Shown here piece by piece: positions 55,708 through 64,000 of a stretch of DNA of 64,000 bases. The translations under genes and the position numbers were made by a program. Position 1 is the first letter of the stretch. Every line of letters starts with the position of its first letter. A model generated the notes under the pieces. It made no database searches. It was not told the origin of the DNA and was given only the letters and a program-made list of their open reading frames with translations. Origin of the DNA: Ilex aquifolium (Eukaryota > Streptophyta > Magnoliopsida > Aquifoliales > Aquifoliaceae); the NCBI GenBank assembly GCA_951799425.1, contig OX637393.1, positions 40,178,378 to 40,242,377 of the forward strand, in the 5' to 3' direction.

Positions 55708-55956
55708 TAATATATACATAATATATGTATATATCAAAGGATATACAAACAAATAAGATATATTTCAACACAAATAATTAACTTTCTATCCACTTTCTTT
55801 CCAATTCTGGAGGTATTAATTTTGGTGAGTTGGAAGGAAAGTTTATCCATCCACTTTTCCATCTTTTCTATTTTCCTTCGTTTTACCAAACATGATGTTT
55901 TATCTATCCCTCCAACTTTATATCTTTCCATTTTTTCATCGTACCAAACGGAGCAT
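55421..55956. mobile_element. MITE with 15-bp terminal inverted repeats, copy 1
   Basis: ATGCTCTGTTTGGTA (55421-55435) and TACCAAACGGAGCAT (55942-55956) are inverted with one mismatch. The interior is AT-rich with a TA run (about 55670-55702). No coding capacity. The target duplication is unclear, so the superfamily is left open. Confidence 0.6.
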
Positions 55957-56260
55957 TATGGTGGTTGTTAAATAACTCGAGGAACTCGAGTTCAATTGGT
56001 TTTGGCTCATTCAAGTTTATTTAAAAATTTATTCTCAAATAACTCTATGCTATACATAGTTTTTCTCTCTTCTCGAATGAATTTGTGGAAAATTTGAACT
56101 TTTAAATTGATTATATAGCTCATTGTACTGAAGTTGAAAATTGTCTTTAAAAAAATAAAAAATTATATTCAATAGTTGAGCTCAATCAGATACAACCAAA
56201 CCAAATCTGAACACACTTAAACGAATAGATTCGACTTTATTAATATTTATGACTTTCATT
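55957..56260. other. AT-rich intergenic DNA
   Basis: Nothing recognised. Confidence 0.5.
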
Positions 56261-56535
56261 ATCAATTCAATGGTTATCGTGGTCCTATTGGCCTTAATCA
56301 TCGTCATAACCGGCGTAATTGTCGTACATCTTCTATGGGGACTACAGGATTGTTAATTGCTCAAATTCCTGCTGTTCTTCTGACGGATTGTTTGAAAAGG
56401 TTGAACGCCCATTGCACACGGGGTAGTTGCAGTCGCTTTACATTGTTGATGACTCTGATGTTTTCAGATGTATTTTATCGGCAATCAAACAAGCCATGTT
56501 CTTCACAAGAAACTACCTGGTACTTTACATAGTCT
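56260..56535 (+). pseudogene. possible copia gag scrap
   Basis: An Arg/Gly/Asn-rich stretch (NGYRGPIGLNHRHNRRNC, about 56272-56325) followed by QIPAVLLTDCLKRLN recalls the linker and knuckle of some copia gag proteins (pattern CQIC..GH.A.DC..R). Most Cys/His positions are lost, so this is weak. Confidence 0.25.
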
Positions 56536-56723
56536 TCGATTTCTTAGTCAATCTTTTTTCCGCCAAAATTAAACAAGACTGACAAATGGGAGCTGGAAAG
56601 AATAACAAAAGCTGTTTTTTCTTGGTTTTTTTCTCTCCTTACTTTGTAAATTGTCTAATTAAAGAGAGACAACTAACATGGACATAATTGCAATCTGGGA
56701 GTGATTTCCATGGCAACGACTTG

Positions 56724-57200
56724 TGCTTTGTTTAATACGATAGAAAAATGGAGTACGACAAAAAAATAGAAGAATGAAAAGTTTGAAAAATAGATAAAAT
56801 ATTATATTTGGTATGAAAAAAAAATAGAAATGATGAAAAAGTGGATGAATTTAGTTTTCCTTTCACCTCACTAAAATCAATCCCTTTAAAACTTGGAGGA
56901 AAAGTTGCTGACAAATTAATTATGTGCGTTGAAATTTATGGTATTTACCTATATATCATTTACTATATGCATATATGATATTTATCTATTACATATTGTG
57001 GATATATTAATTTCATATATAAATATAATAGTAAAATATGCATCTATACAATTTTTATTCTTTCACTTTTATATTCTACCAAATATAAAAAAAATCAATC
57101 ATTTCTATTTTTCATCCCTCCAACCAAACACAAAGGGAAGAAGGATTCATCCCTTGAATGATAGAAAATATATTACTTCCACTTTTTATCCTTCCATTTT
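56724..57200. mobile_element. MITE copy 2, inverted and truncated
   Basis: Its left side (GCTTTGTTTAATACGATAG) matches the reverse complement of the right end of copy 1. Its right side (TTCCCTTTGTGTTTGG on the minus strand) matches the left interior of copy 1. The outer end is lost next to the Helitron-like terminus. Confidence 0.5.
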
Positions 57201-57214
57201 TTTTCAAAATAATT

Positions 57215-57243
57215 CACGTGCAACGCACGTGTGCACCAACTAG
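57215..57243 (+). repeat. Helitron-type 3' terminal hairpin and CTAG end
   Basis: Seven-bp perfect stem with a 3-nt loop, 8-nt spacer, CTAG, next base T. Confidence 0.55.
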
Positions 57244-57460
57244 TAAAGAAAAAGGAATAATCCATAATTGTACCTGAGTTATATCTGCTTGGTTCCAAAA
57301 AGAAGCCTCCAGGATACGGCAACACAAAAAAAAATCAACATGTTATGGCCATGGACTTGTATGGCTGCCGTTACACTGAGCTTTCTATCCAGACACAGAA
57401 GTCATGATAGCATTTTACACATTTACTTGATTTCCACAAGAGGCCCCACAACAGACTTTA

Positions 57461-57582
57461 AAGAAAAAAAAACCCAAAAATTAGGCAATAAGCGATTCAT
57501 TCAAGTATATAAATATATTCCAAGAAAAAAAAACCCAAAAAATAGGCAATAAGGGATTCATTCAAGTATATATATACATATA
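57461..57582. repeat. 61-bp tandem duplication
   Basis: Units start at 57461 and 57522 and share AGGCAATAAG and GATTCATTCAAGTATAT. Confidence 0.9.
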
Positions 57583-59766
57583 TATATACACACACACTAG
57601 GGGCTAGTTTGTTTTAGAGATAATAGTGGTATAATGGGGTGAAATTAAGGAAAATAATACGTAGGCCCCAATAAAACTTTGTTTGTTTGCCTTTTTCTGT
57701 GTAGTACTAATTTTTGGATTGTAATACTAACCCGTAATGTACAATAGCCATAAACCCATGTAGATGAGTATATATAATTCCACCTCTTTGGTGGTATTAT
57801 AAATCGGTGTAAGGCCACCAGTGGTATATAGATTTTCTATAGTACCCTCCCACATCATCCCTCATAAAATGAAACATCTTTGCACTCTACAATTCCACTC
57901 GCCGAAGAAGACGACGAAGAGGCATCATCTGGCTCCGGTTCTCTACCCCTAACCATGTAACATCTCTCACCGGGAAAGCTTTCCTGTTTTCTCACCCATA
58001 TGTATTACTCAACCCCATGAACCCTAAGTAACTAATTTCTATAAACGAAAATTAACAAGGGTTTTTAGGTAGAAGATTTTGGAATTATATGTTGTATACA
58101 CACATACCCCAATTTCTGATAACGATTGTACCTACAACCCCCATTCGCTGCAATCCACCTTCTCTTACCCCCATCCGCGTACACATGGGGTGTGTTTCTG
58201 TTTCTACCATGACATAGAGAATGAGTATTGGATTTCTATGATTAAAAAAATTCAGTGGAATTGGTTTGGGTTTTCCAGGGAGTTGCTTCAAAAAGCCCAA
58301 AAATGCCACATCTGGAATTTGTGATTTTTTTACCAGGTTTTTTGATTGGATGCATTTGTCGATAATTTAGGTGGCCTTCTACAACATTGCCTGATTTTAT
58401 GTTCTTTTGGTGACCATTTGATTGAACAAAGTTTTTTATTTCAAGAGTTTTTTTTGTATAATGTGGACCTGGTTTTAGTGTTTTTTGTTTTTTTTTTTTT
58501 TGCTGTTGAGATATTTTTTTCTTAAAACATTGGTGTATGTTACTCTCGTCGAACTATTTTTTTTTTATTTTACATTTTTGAAAATAATTCCCTTTTTTTT
58601 TTTTTGCAAAGATTTATAATGCTGGATCGTGTTAATTACTCCCCAATTCCTCTAGGTCAGAATGAAGAGGTTATCGTCATTGGGGATTAGGTTTTGCTGG
58701 TTGACTATATGAACTTTATAAATTATATTATATTGTATGATCACAATGGGTAACCTATTATAGAGATGACTACACAAGCTACAATTTTGCAAATGTAAGT
58801 AGTGTTGTGTGCTTGTACTTAGGTTGACAAGAATGGGATGGAATTTACCGCTAAAAAAATGAATTCTTTATATAAATTTCTAGTGGACCCGTGGTGTTTT
58901 ATGACGGCTGGGATACAGAGAGGTTCTTCACTTTAAGTTGGAAGAGTGATTAGCCAGATATTGGGAGTGCATTTCTTTCATGTCTTTTAACTGGATAATT
59001 TTGTTGTTTAACATTTGTTTTTCTTAGGTAATAAATACATTTTACGAAAATATTGAAGTGATCAAATTTAAAAAAATCAAATATGTGATCCAAATAATGT
59101 GACAAATTCACACAACTAACGAGATATAATTGAACCCCTTATTTGTTTGGGGTGAGAAATTGTCGAACTCACCAAATCCTAATTTAAGCCTCAAATACGG
59201 TTCTTATAAAATTGTATACTTAATGGTCTGTTTGATAATAATGATAGAAAAAAGAAGGGATGAAGTTTGACTTTTCATCATTCAAGAAAATAAAAATAAT
59301 TTTACTCTTTTTTGTTTGGTACAAAATATGAAAAATAAAATAAATAATTTTTTATTATTTTATTTCACAGAAGAAAAAAATGGATAAAAAACACTTCCAA
59401 ATAATTACCTTAACATATTTACGGTAATCTGAAAAAAACTAGGGGTTATTTGTATTCTTCGGAACCCCCCACCCACATTACCATTCTTGGCTCACTATTG
59501 GCCAAACCACTTGTGCACTACTAGGTTCAATGTGAGTCGAACCACTTAGCCATGCTTCATAATTGGAAAAACGAGGACCATAGAAATACATGACACTCAA
59601 TCAAAGAAAAATAATATAGAGTTGATTGAAATGGACATTAAATACTTTTCGAGAGATCTCCAAATCACTAATATGGTTATCAAAATTGTGAAAATAAATA
59701 TGTAGGCTCCAGATCCAAGTAGTACACGATCAATTCTAATCACTTTGATTTGGACCGCACTAATTT
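57583..59766. other. AT-rich intergenic DNA
   Basis: Contains poly(T) tracts near 58490 and 58600 and a stretch near 59226-59350 that resembles the MITE interior at 55421. No gene could be supported. Confidence 0.45.
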
Positions 59767-59805
59767 GGTCCACTTGTACATAGTAAATGACAAAACAAGT
59801 GGACC
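59767..59805. repeat. 11-bp perfect inverted repeat
   Basis: GGTCCACTTGT (59767-59777) and ACAAGTGGACC (59795-59805), 17-nt loop. Confidence 0.85.
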
Positions 59806-59837
59806 CCATAATTATTATTATTTTTTAGCAATATTAT

Positions 59838-59970
59838 ATGGACTTAAAAAATATACTTAAAAACTAGACTTGATAATTACAACCATTGATTTCACTGTGG
59901 TTCCCAGCATTTATTGAGACCCACTACCTATTCAATGGTTGAGATTATTAAGTCTAATTTTTAAGTCCAT
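59838..59970. repeat. foldback (MITE-like) inverted repeat, 133 bp
   Basis: Left arm ATGGACTTAAAAA...CAACCATTGA pairs with right arm TCAATGGTTGAG...TTTTTAAGTCCAT over about 40 bp. The left arm has a 13-bp extra segment. No coding capacity. Confidence 0.7.
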
Positions 59971-60367
59971 CTACTATTACTCTGTTATTTTTTTCCAATT
60001 GGTGATTCTAAAATCTGAACCTTTATTTACCCAAAAAAAAAATTTGAACCTCGGAGGCTAAATAGGTAATTTTAGGCAACTTTTGCACCATGCTTCCATT
60101 CTCCTTCCAGTTAATTTTCGGAGTGATTAAAATGTTGGGTAGAAGGGATGCATTTTCCACCCTTTTTTCCTTTTCATTTCAATTTTTCTTCTTCACCAAA
60201 CAATTACATCCTCCTCATTTTCCGTCAAACCAAACAGCCCCTAAGAGCAATTGTTGGGAAGAAAATAAAGGCGGACTCGACGCAGTACCAGTTGCCGAAG
60301 CAGTGTGTTTTGTTGAAAATTTTGAGATCAATTACTTCTTTTGTTTTTGCTTTGTGTTGTACGGAAT
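59971..60367. other. intergenic DNA, possible MITE end
   Basis: A stretch ending ACCAAACAGCCCC near 60240 looks like a MITE terminus, but no partner end was assigned. Open frames here show no recognised motif. Confidence 0.35.
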
Positions 60368-61483
60368 TTTGGTGAGTCTAAGAACTCGTTTGACTTTTGA
60401 ACCCAGTTTTTTCATCCGTCCTGTTGTTATATTTTTCGTTGCAATTTGTGTTATTCTTCGTGTTTGGTGTGATCTTATCAGAGCTAGAGTTTTGAAATTT
60501 GGGTTTTTTTTTTCTTGTGGTATTCTTGGATGTAGAGTTGCTAGATTCAAGCATCTATGACAAGAAACCTTGGGCCTGAAAATAATCTAAATGAAGCATT
60601 GGCCAACACAATGCTAGTTGGAAGAAAGATGATACTTTGCAGTGGAGGAGGGTTTATTCGTGTGAAAGACATAGCTTTCCAACACTGAAATCTATTGTTA
60701 ATGGAGAAAACAAGCACAAATACAAGTAATGGAAAAAATTGAAAACCCCTTCAAGGATCAATGTCATGGCATTAGAAGAAATTCTTCAAGTGGATTCCTT
60801 CCAATCTACTTTTGTTATGACCTCATTGGAAATCATATAAATACAACTTCTATTTAATATAACTATTTGTGCAAGTATTTTACGATTAAAAAACAACTCT
60901 CTTGTATAGATCATTAATTAATCTACTATAACTATAGAATATCCCTCTTTCTCAAATTATTGCATATAATATGGAAACGATTCCAAATTATAATAATTTA
61001 AAACTATAATGTCTTAACAAAAACAATCAAAAAACATGAGGATTCTATTGTTGATGGAGAAAACAAGCTCAAATACAAGTAATGGGAAAAATTTAAAACC
61101 CCTTCAAGGATCAATGTCATGGCATTACAAGAAATTCTTCAAGTGGATTCCTTCCAATCTACTTCTGTTATGACGTCACTGGAAATCATATAAATACAAC
61201 TTCTATTTGATATAACTATTTGTGCAAGTATTTTATGATTAAAAAGCAACTATCTCTTGTACAGATCATGAATTAATCTACTATAACTATAGAATATCCC
61301 TCTTTCGCAAATTATTGCACATGATATGGAAACGATTCCAAATTATAATAATTTAAAACTACAATGTCTCAACAAAAACAATCACAAAACATGAGGAGTT
61401 GATACCAAAATATATGCAATTATTTGTCAAAATAAAATAAAACCACCCTTCAAAATATTTTAGCAATCAAACTTATTCCACTT
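60368..61483. repeat. segmental duplication copy B, 3' flank of LecRK-B, with a 353-bp tandem duplication
   Basis: Matches 5001-5087 and 7244-7949. It has the empty site of the solo LTR at 60450-60454. Units 60691-61043 and 61044-61396 are direct tandem copies of the segment that is single at about 7511-7866 in copy A. Confidence 0.88.
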
Positions 61484-63520
61484 TTAACGTCCTACGCTAA
61501 GGAGTGATTCAGTATCAGACATCGCATTAGCAGAAACACATGATGAAGGGAATGTCATTGCAAATGCATTTGAAACATCGTTCCCAAACAATGTAGCCAT
61601 GCCAACACCTGCAATATCCATAAATACTTCGGGCAAGATAACTTCTCCATCCAAATACTGCATCACTTGCCTCATGCTAGGCCTAGTCAGCCTATTATAG
61701 TGCGAACAAAGCAGACCTAGCTTCAAAACCAACTCTATTTCCTCTACCACAAAATCACCTTCCAATCTTGGATCAGTTGCCTCAAGAATTGCGCCATCTT
61801 TCCATTTCTTCAAAACCCACTGAACCAAAATCATATCATCAATCACTCCCTGTACCTTTACAGGTCTTTGTCCACAAGCCACTTCGAGCATAAATGCCCC
61901 GAAAGCAAAGACATCTGTGCTAGTACTTGCCTTGCCAGTTCTAACAAGCTCTGGTGCAATATATCCATAAGTTCCAACCACATGGGTTGTTTTAGGGTTT
62001 TCTCCATGATTATACAATCTAGCAAGCCCGAAGTCTCCTAGCCTTCCATTGAAATTGGCATCCAGAAGGACATTACTTGCCTTGACATCTCTATGAAGAA
62101 CAACTTTTTCCCACCCTTCATGCAGATATAGAAGTCCTGATGCTATTCCTCTGATGATTCGATACCGTTGAGCCCTATTAAGGGTTGGTTTTTCGTTACT
62201 ATGTAAAAACTTGTCAAGACTACCATTGGGCATATAATCATAGACCAACAGAAGCTCTCCCTTTCTCCGGCAATAGCCGAGGAGGGCCACCAAGTTCCTA
62301 TGTCTTAGCCTACCCATGCTAGCAATTTCAGCCACAAATTCCTTCATCCCTTGTGTTGAATCATGAGAGACTCTTTTGACTGCTACTTGTGCATTGGAAG
62401 AACGAAGTACCCCTCTGTAAACCTGTCCAAAACCTCCTACTCCAAGAAGTTCTTTGTGGTTGAATCCATTGGTTGCTTTGTAGAGATCCTTGTAGGAGAA
62501 CCTCTGAGGCCCATATTCCAATTCCCAATCCTCTAATATTTCTGCATAGTTTCTTCTCCTTTCGATGTAAACAATCCCAACCAAAGTGATGATTAGCACA
62601 ACCAGTACTGTCGATGCCGAGATTGCAAGATCTCTATGTAATTTTCGTTTGGATTTTCTTGGCCAGGGAACAGAAGGAAGTTTTGATAGGTCTAGGCTTT
62701 GTGCTGGCCCAGTTTTGTTGAAGCTCCACCCCAAAATGTCGTGGTTGCTTTGCGTAATTGATTCTGTTGCTGCAGAGAAACCAACATACATAGAGTTGAA
62801 GAAAACTGGCGAGAGATCAATGGAAGCCGACAAGAGAGGTAGATTTGGTTTCGCGATTCTGATGGGAGCTAATGTAACGATGATAATCTTTTTCACTCCA
62901 TCATAATCTATCCAAACCTGCGTTGGGGTTTTACTTGTAAGATCCAAGCGCTTGGTGATCCCTTCTGTATTGGAAAAATATGACGCCGGAACCGATACAA
63001 CGGATATTAGACCGTTCACATCAATTCCGACATGATTGCTGTCTATGTCTTTCATATCAGGGTTCATATTAGTATCAAACTCAACTGCAAGTACATGGTT
63101 GGAGGTAAGGCCGTTGTTAGAAGAATTGAAAACACCCAGAAACTGCTCAGACATGCCTCGCTTGGTGAAGCTCAGAGATGGTGAGATGGTGAAGGCAAAG
63201 CCGAGACCGGGAGGAGATCCCAGTTTAGAAACAGTGGCGAAGATGAAATAGGTGGAAAATGAAAGAGACTGAGCCAACCCAGATGAGGAAGACGTGTTAA
63301 ATTTCACAGGAATTTGGTAGAAGGCATGGCCAGTATCTTGCTTTGAAGTGTTTGTTATCTGCAATAGGCCATTGGGAAGGATCTCAGCGAGACCATCAAG
63401 GTACAGTTTAGCTCCACGGAAGCCATGGTAGATGAACTGGTTTTCATCTTGAGCCAAGGCCAAGAGTTTTATGGATATAAGGAGGAATATCATGAGATTA
63501 ATAAGAGACCATGGAGCCAT
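61484..63520 (-). CDS. LecRK-B: L-type lectin receptor-like kinase (clade IV-like), intact
   Basis: A 678-residue single-exon gene, the usual length for this family. Residues 1-23 form a signal peptide. A legume-lectin ectodomain spans about 24-270, with the metal-site region VEFDT (146-150) and HVGID (163-167). A transmembrane segment spans about 298-318. The kinase domain is about 354-628: glycine loop LGVGGFGQVY (359-368), Lys382, Glu398, HRD at 476-478 with KASN (480-483), DFG at 496-498 and APE at 522-524. All catalytic residues are kept, so an active RD Ser/Thr kinase is expected. Family members act at the plasma membrane in sensing cell-wall or extracellular signals, often in defence; the ligand here is unknown. 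Start chosen at the ATG giving the signal peptide, also kept in the paralogue. Closest kin is the broken copy A. Confidence 0.96.
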   Translation of the reverse strand: MAPWSLINLMIFLLISIKLLALAQDENQFIYHGFRGAKLYLDGLAEILPNGLLQITNTSKQDTGHAFYQIPVKFNTSSSSGLAQSLSFSTYFIFATVSKLGSPPGLGFAFTISPSLSFTKRGMSEQFLGVFNSSNNGLTSNHVLAVEFDTNMNPDMKDIDSNHVGIDVNGLISVVSVPASYFSNTEGITKRLDLTSKTPTQVWIDYDGVKKIIIVTLAPIRIAKPNLPLLSASIDLSPVFFNSMYVGFSAATESITQSNHDILGWSFNKTGPAQSLDLSKLPSVPWPRKSKRKLHRDLAISASTVLVVLIITLVGIVYIERRRNYAEILEDWELEYGPQRFSYKDLYKATNGFNHKELLGVGGFGQVYRGVLRSSNAQVAVKRVSHDSTQGMKEFVAEIASMGRLRHRNLVALLGYCRRKGELLLVYDYMPNGSLDKFLHSNEKPTLNRAQRYRIIRGIASGLLYLHEGWEKVVLHRDVKASNVLLDANFNGRLGDFGLARLYNHGENPKTTHVVGTYGYIAPELVRTGKASTSTDVFAFGAFMLEVACGQRPVKVQGVIDDMILVQWVLKKWKDGAILEATDPRLEGDFVVEEIELVLKLGLLCSHYNRLTRPSMRQVMQYLDGEVILPEVFMDIAGVGMATLFGNDVSNAFAMTFPSSCVSANAMSDTESLLSVGR

Positions 63521-64000
63521 TTGAGAAGTGAGAGAAGGTTTCTTCTGTCTTGAAAATTTAAGACTTTGAATGGCAAAAACGTTTATCTGGTCAGATTGTA
63601 TCCTTTAATGAGTACGACTAAATATTGGGGGGTAATGGTTACATAGTAATGTTAGGTACTACAATCCTTGAATGATAATTCAGGACCTTACTCTTTTAAA
63701 TAATTACTTTTTCATTTAAAATAGTAATAGTCACATATTCAAAAAATAGGGTTTACTTGTTCATTTGTTATGTTATTATTGAACAATTACACTTAATATT
63801 TACTCGTGAAGAAGCTAGAACCAAGGGAAACTTACTAGATAACAATGTTATGTTTACCATATCATTTATCAAATTTTGTATCAGATGATTAGATCAGTGA
63901 CGTTCATTAACTTCCACCAAATATTCAATGTACAGTATTTTAATACATCAATTAAAAAATAACAGTCTAATAAATAAAATTTAAAAGGACAGTTTTATCT
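63521..64000 (-). promoter_or_regulatory. upstream region of LecRK-B
   Basis: 480 bp to the window edge, shared with 46657-47142. It should contain the 5' untranslated region and core promoter. No TATA box was picked with confidence. Confidence 0.4.

Larger units (their letters stand above)
47846..57243 (+). mobile_element. candidate non-autonomous Helitron, 9.4 kb
   Basis: The left end is A followed by TCTATACTACCATAAAAAGT (from 47846), like the TC-starting 5' ends of plant Helitrons. The right end has a perfect hairpin CACGTGC-AAC-GCACGTG (57215-57231), eight bases, then CTAG with T next (57240-57244), the canonical 3' end. No Rep/helicase gene was seen between. A degenerate second 3' end lies at 54218-54246, so the left end could pair with either. 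Pairing of the ends is inferred; each end alone is more certain than the whole. Confidence 0.4.

Noticed and set aside
57596..57860. Stretch starting GGGGCTAGTTTGTTTTAG as a MITE
   Set aside because: It looks like a MITE end but no matching inverted end or target duplication was found.

Overview
This is nuclear DNA from a flowering plant, very probably a eudicot. It holds plant-type Ty1/copia and Ty3/gypsy chromovirus (Tekay/Del-like) retrotransposons, a TRIM element, Helitron-like ends, MITEs, an L1-type LINE scrap, and two copies of an L-type lectin receptor kinase (LecRK) gene. There are no bacterial, organellar or CRISPR features. The species cannot be fixed from this sequence alone.

Layout. 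1-700: poorly defined host DNA. 702-5000: a 5'-truncated, broken copia element with its 3' LTR. 5001-8459 (interrupted) and 45246-47142: one copy (A) of a segmental duplication, carrying a dead LecRK gene on the minus strand. A solo gypsy LTR (5088-7243) sits in its 3' flank. A 36.8 kb stack of nested LTR elements (8460-45245) sits inside its kinase exon. 47143-60367: AT-rich intergenic DNA with a candidate large Helitron, MITEs, a SINE-like repeat and a LINE fragment. 60368-64000: the second copy (B) of the duplication, with an apparently intact single-exon LecRK gene (61484-63520, minus strand, 678 codons). Copy B keeps the empty sites for both the solo LTR and the 36.8 kb stack, so those boundaries can be read to the base.

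Stack, outermost to innermost. Element 1 (8460-45245) has 2.2 kb LTRs around a non-coding interior, which also holds a 479 bp TRIM. Its 5' LTR is split by a composite of two related gypsy elements, 2 and 4 (10287-38787), flanked by one perfect CTTTT target duplication. Element 2's pol gene is split by element 3 (15327-27013), the youngest, whose two LTRs differ at only about 1 percent of positions by eye. Element 3's gag-pol junction is split by element 5 (19219-20858), a TG...CA unit with an AGTAC duplication. The insertions in LecRK-A are thus four deep. All gag-pol reading frames are broken by stops and frameshifts.

Most notable signals. First, a stem-loop lies exactly 18 nt upstream of the 3' LTR in elements 1, 2, 3 and 4, and its stem differs by two compensated base pairs between element 3 and the others. 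Second, a dyad-symmetric decamer lies exactly 52 nt before the TATA box in the solo LTR and in element 1's LTRs; it changes from CGTTCGAACG to CGTCCGGACG with symmetry kept. Third, elements 2 and 4 form a tandem that looks like the product of recombination between LTR ends. No cellular system beyond the LecRK pair was found.
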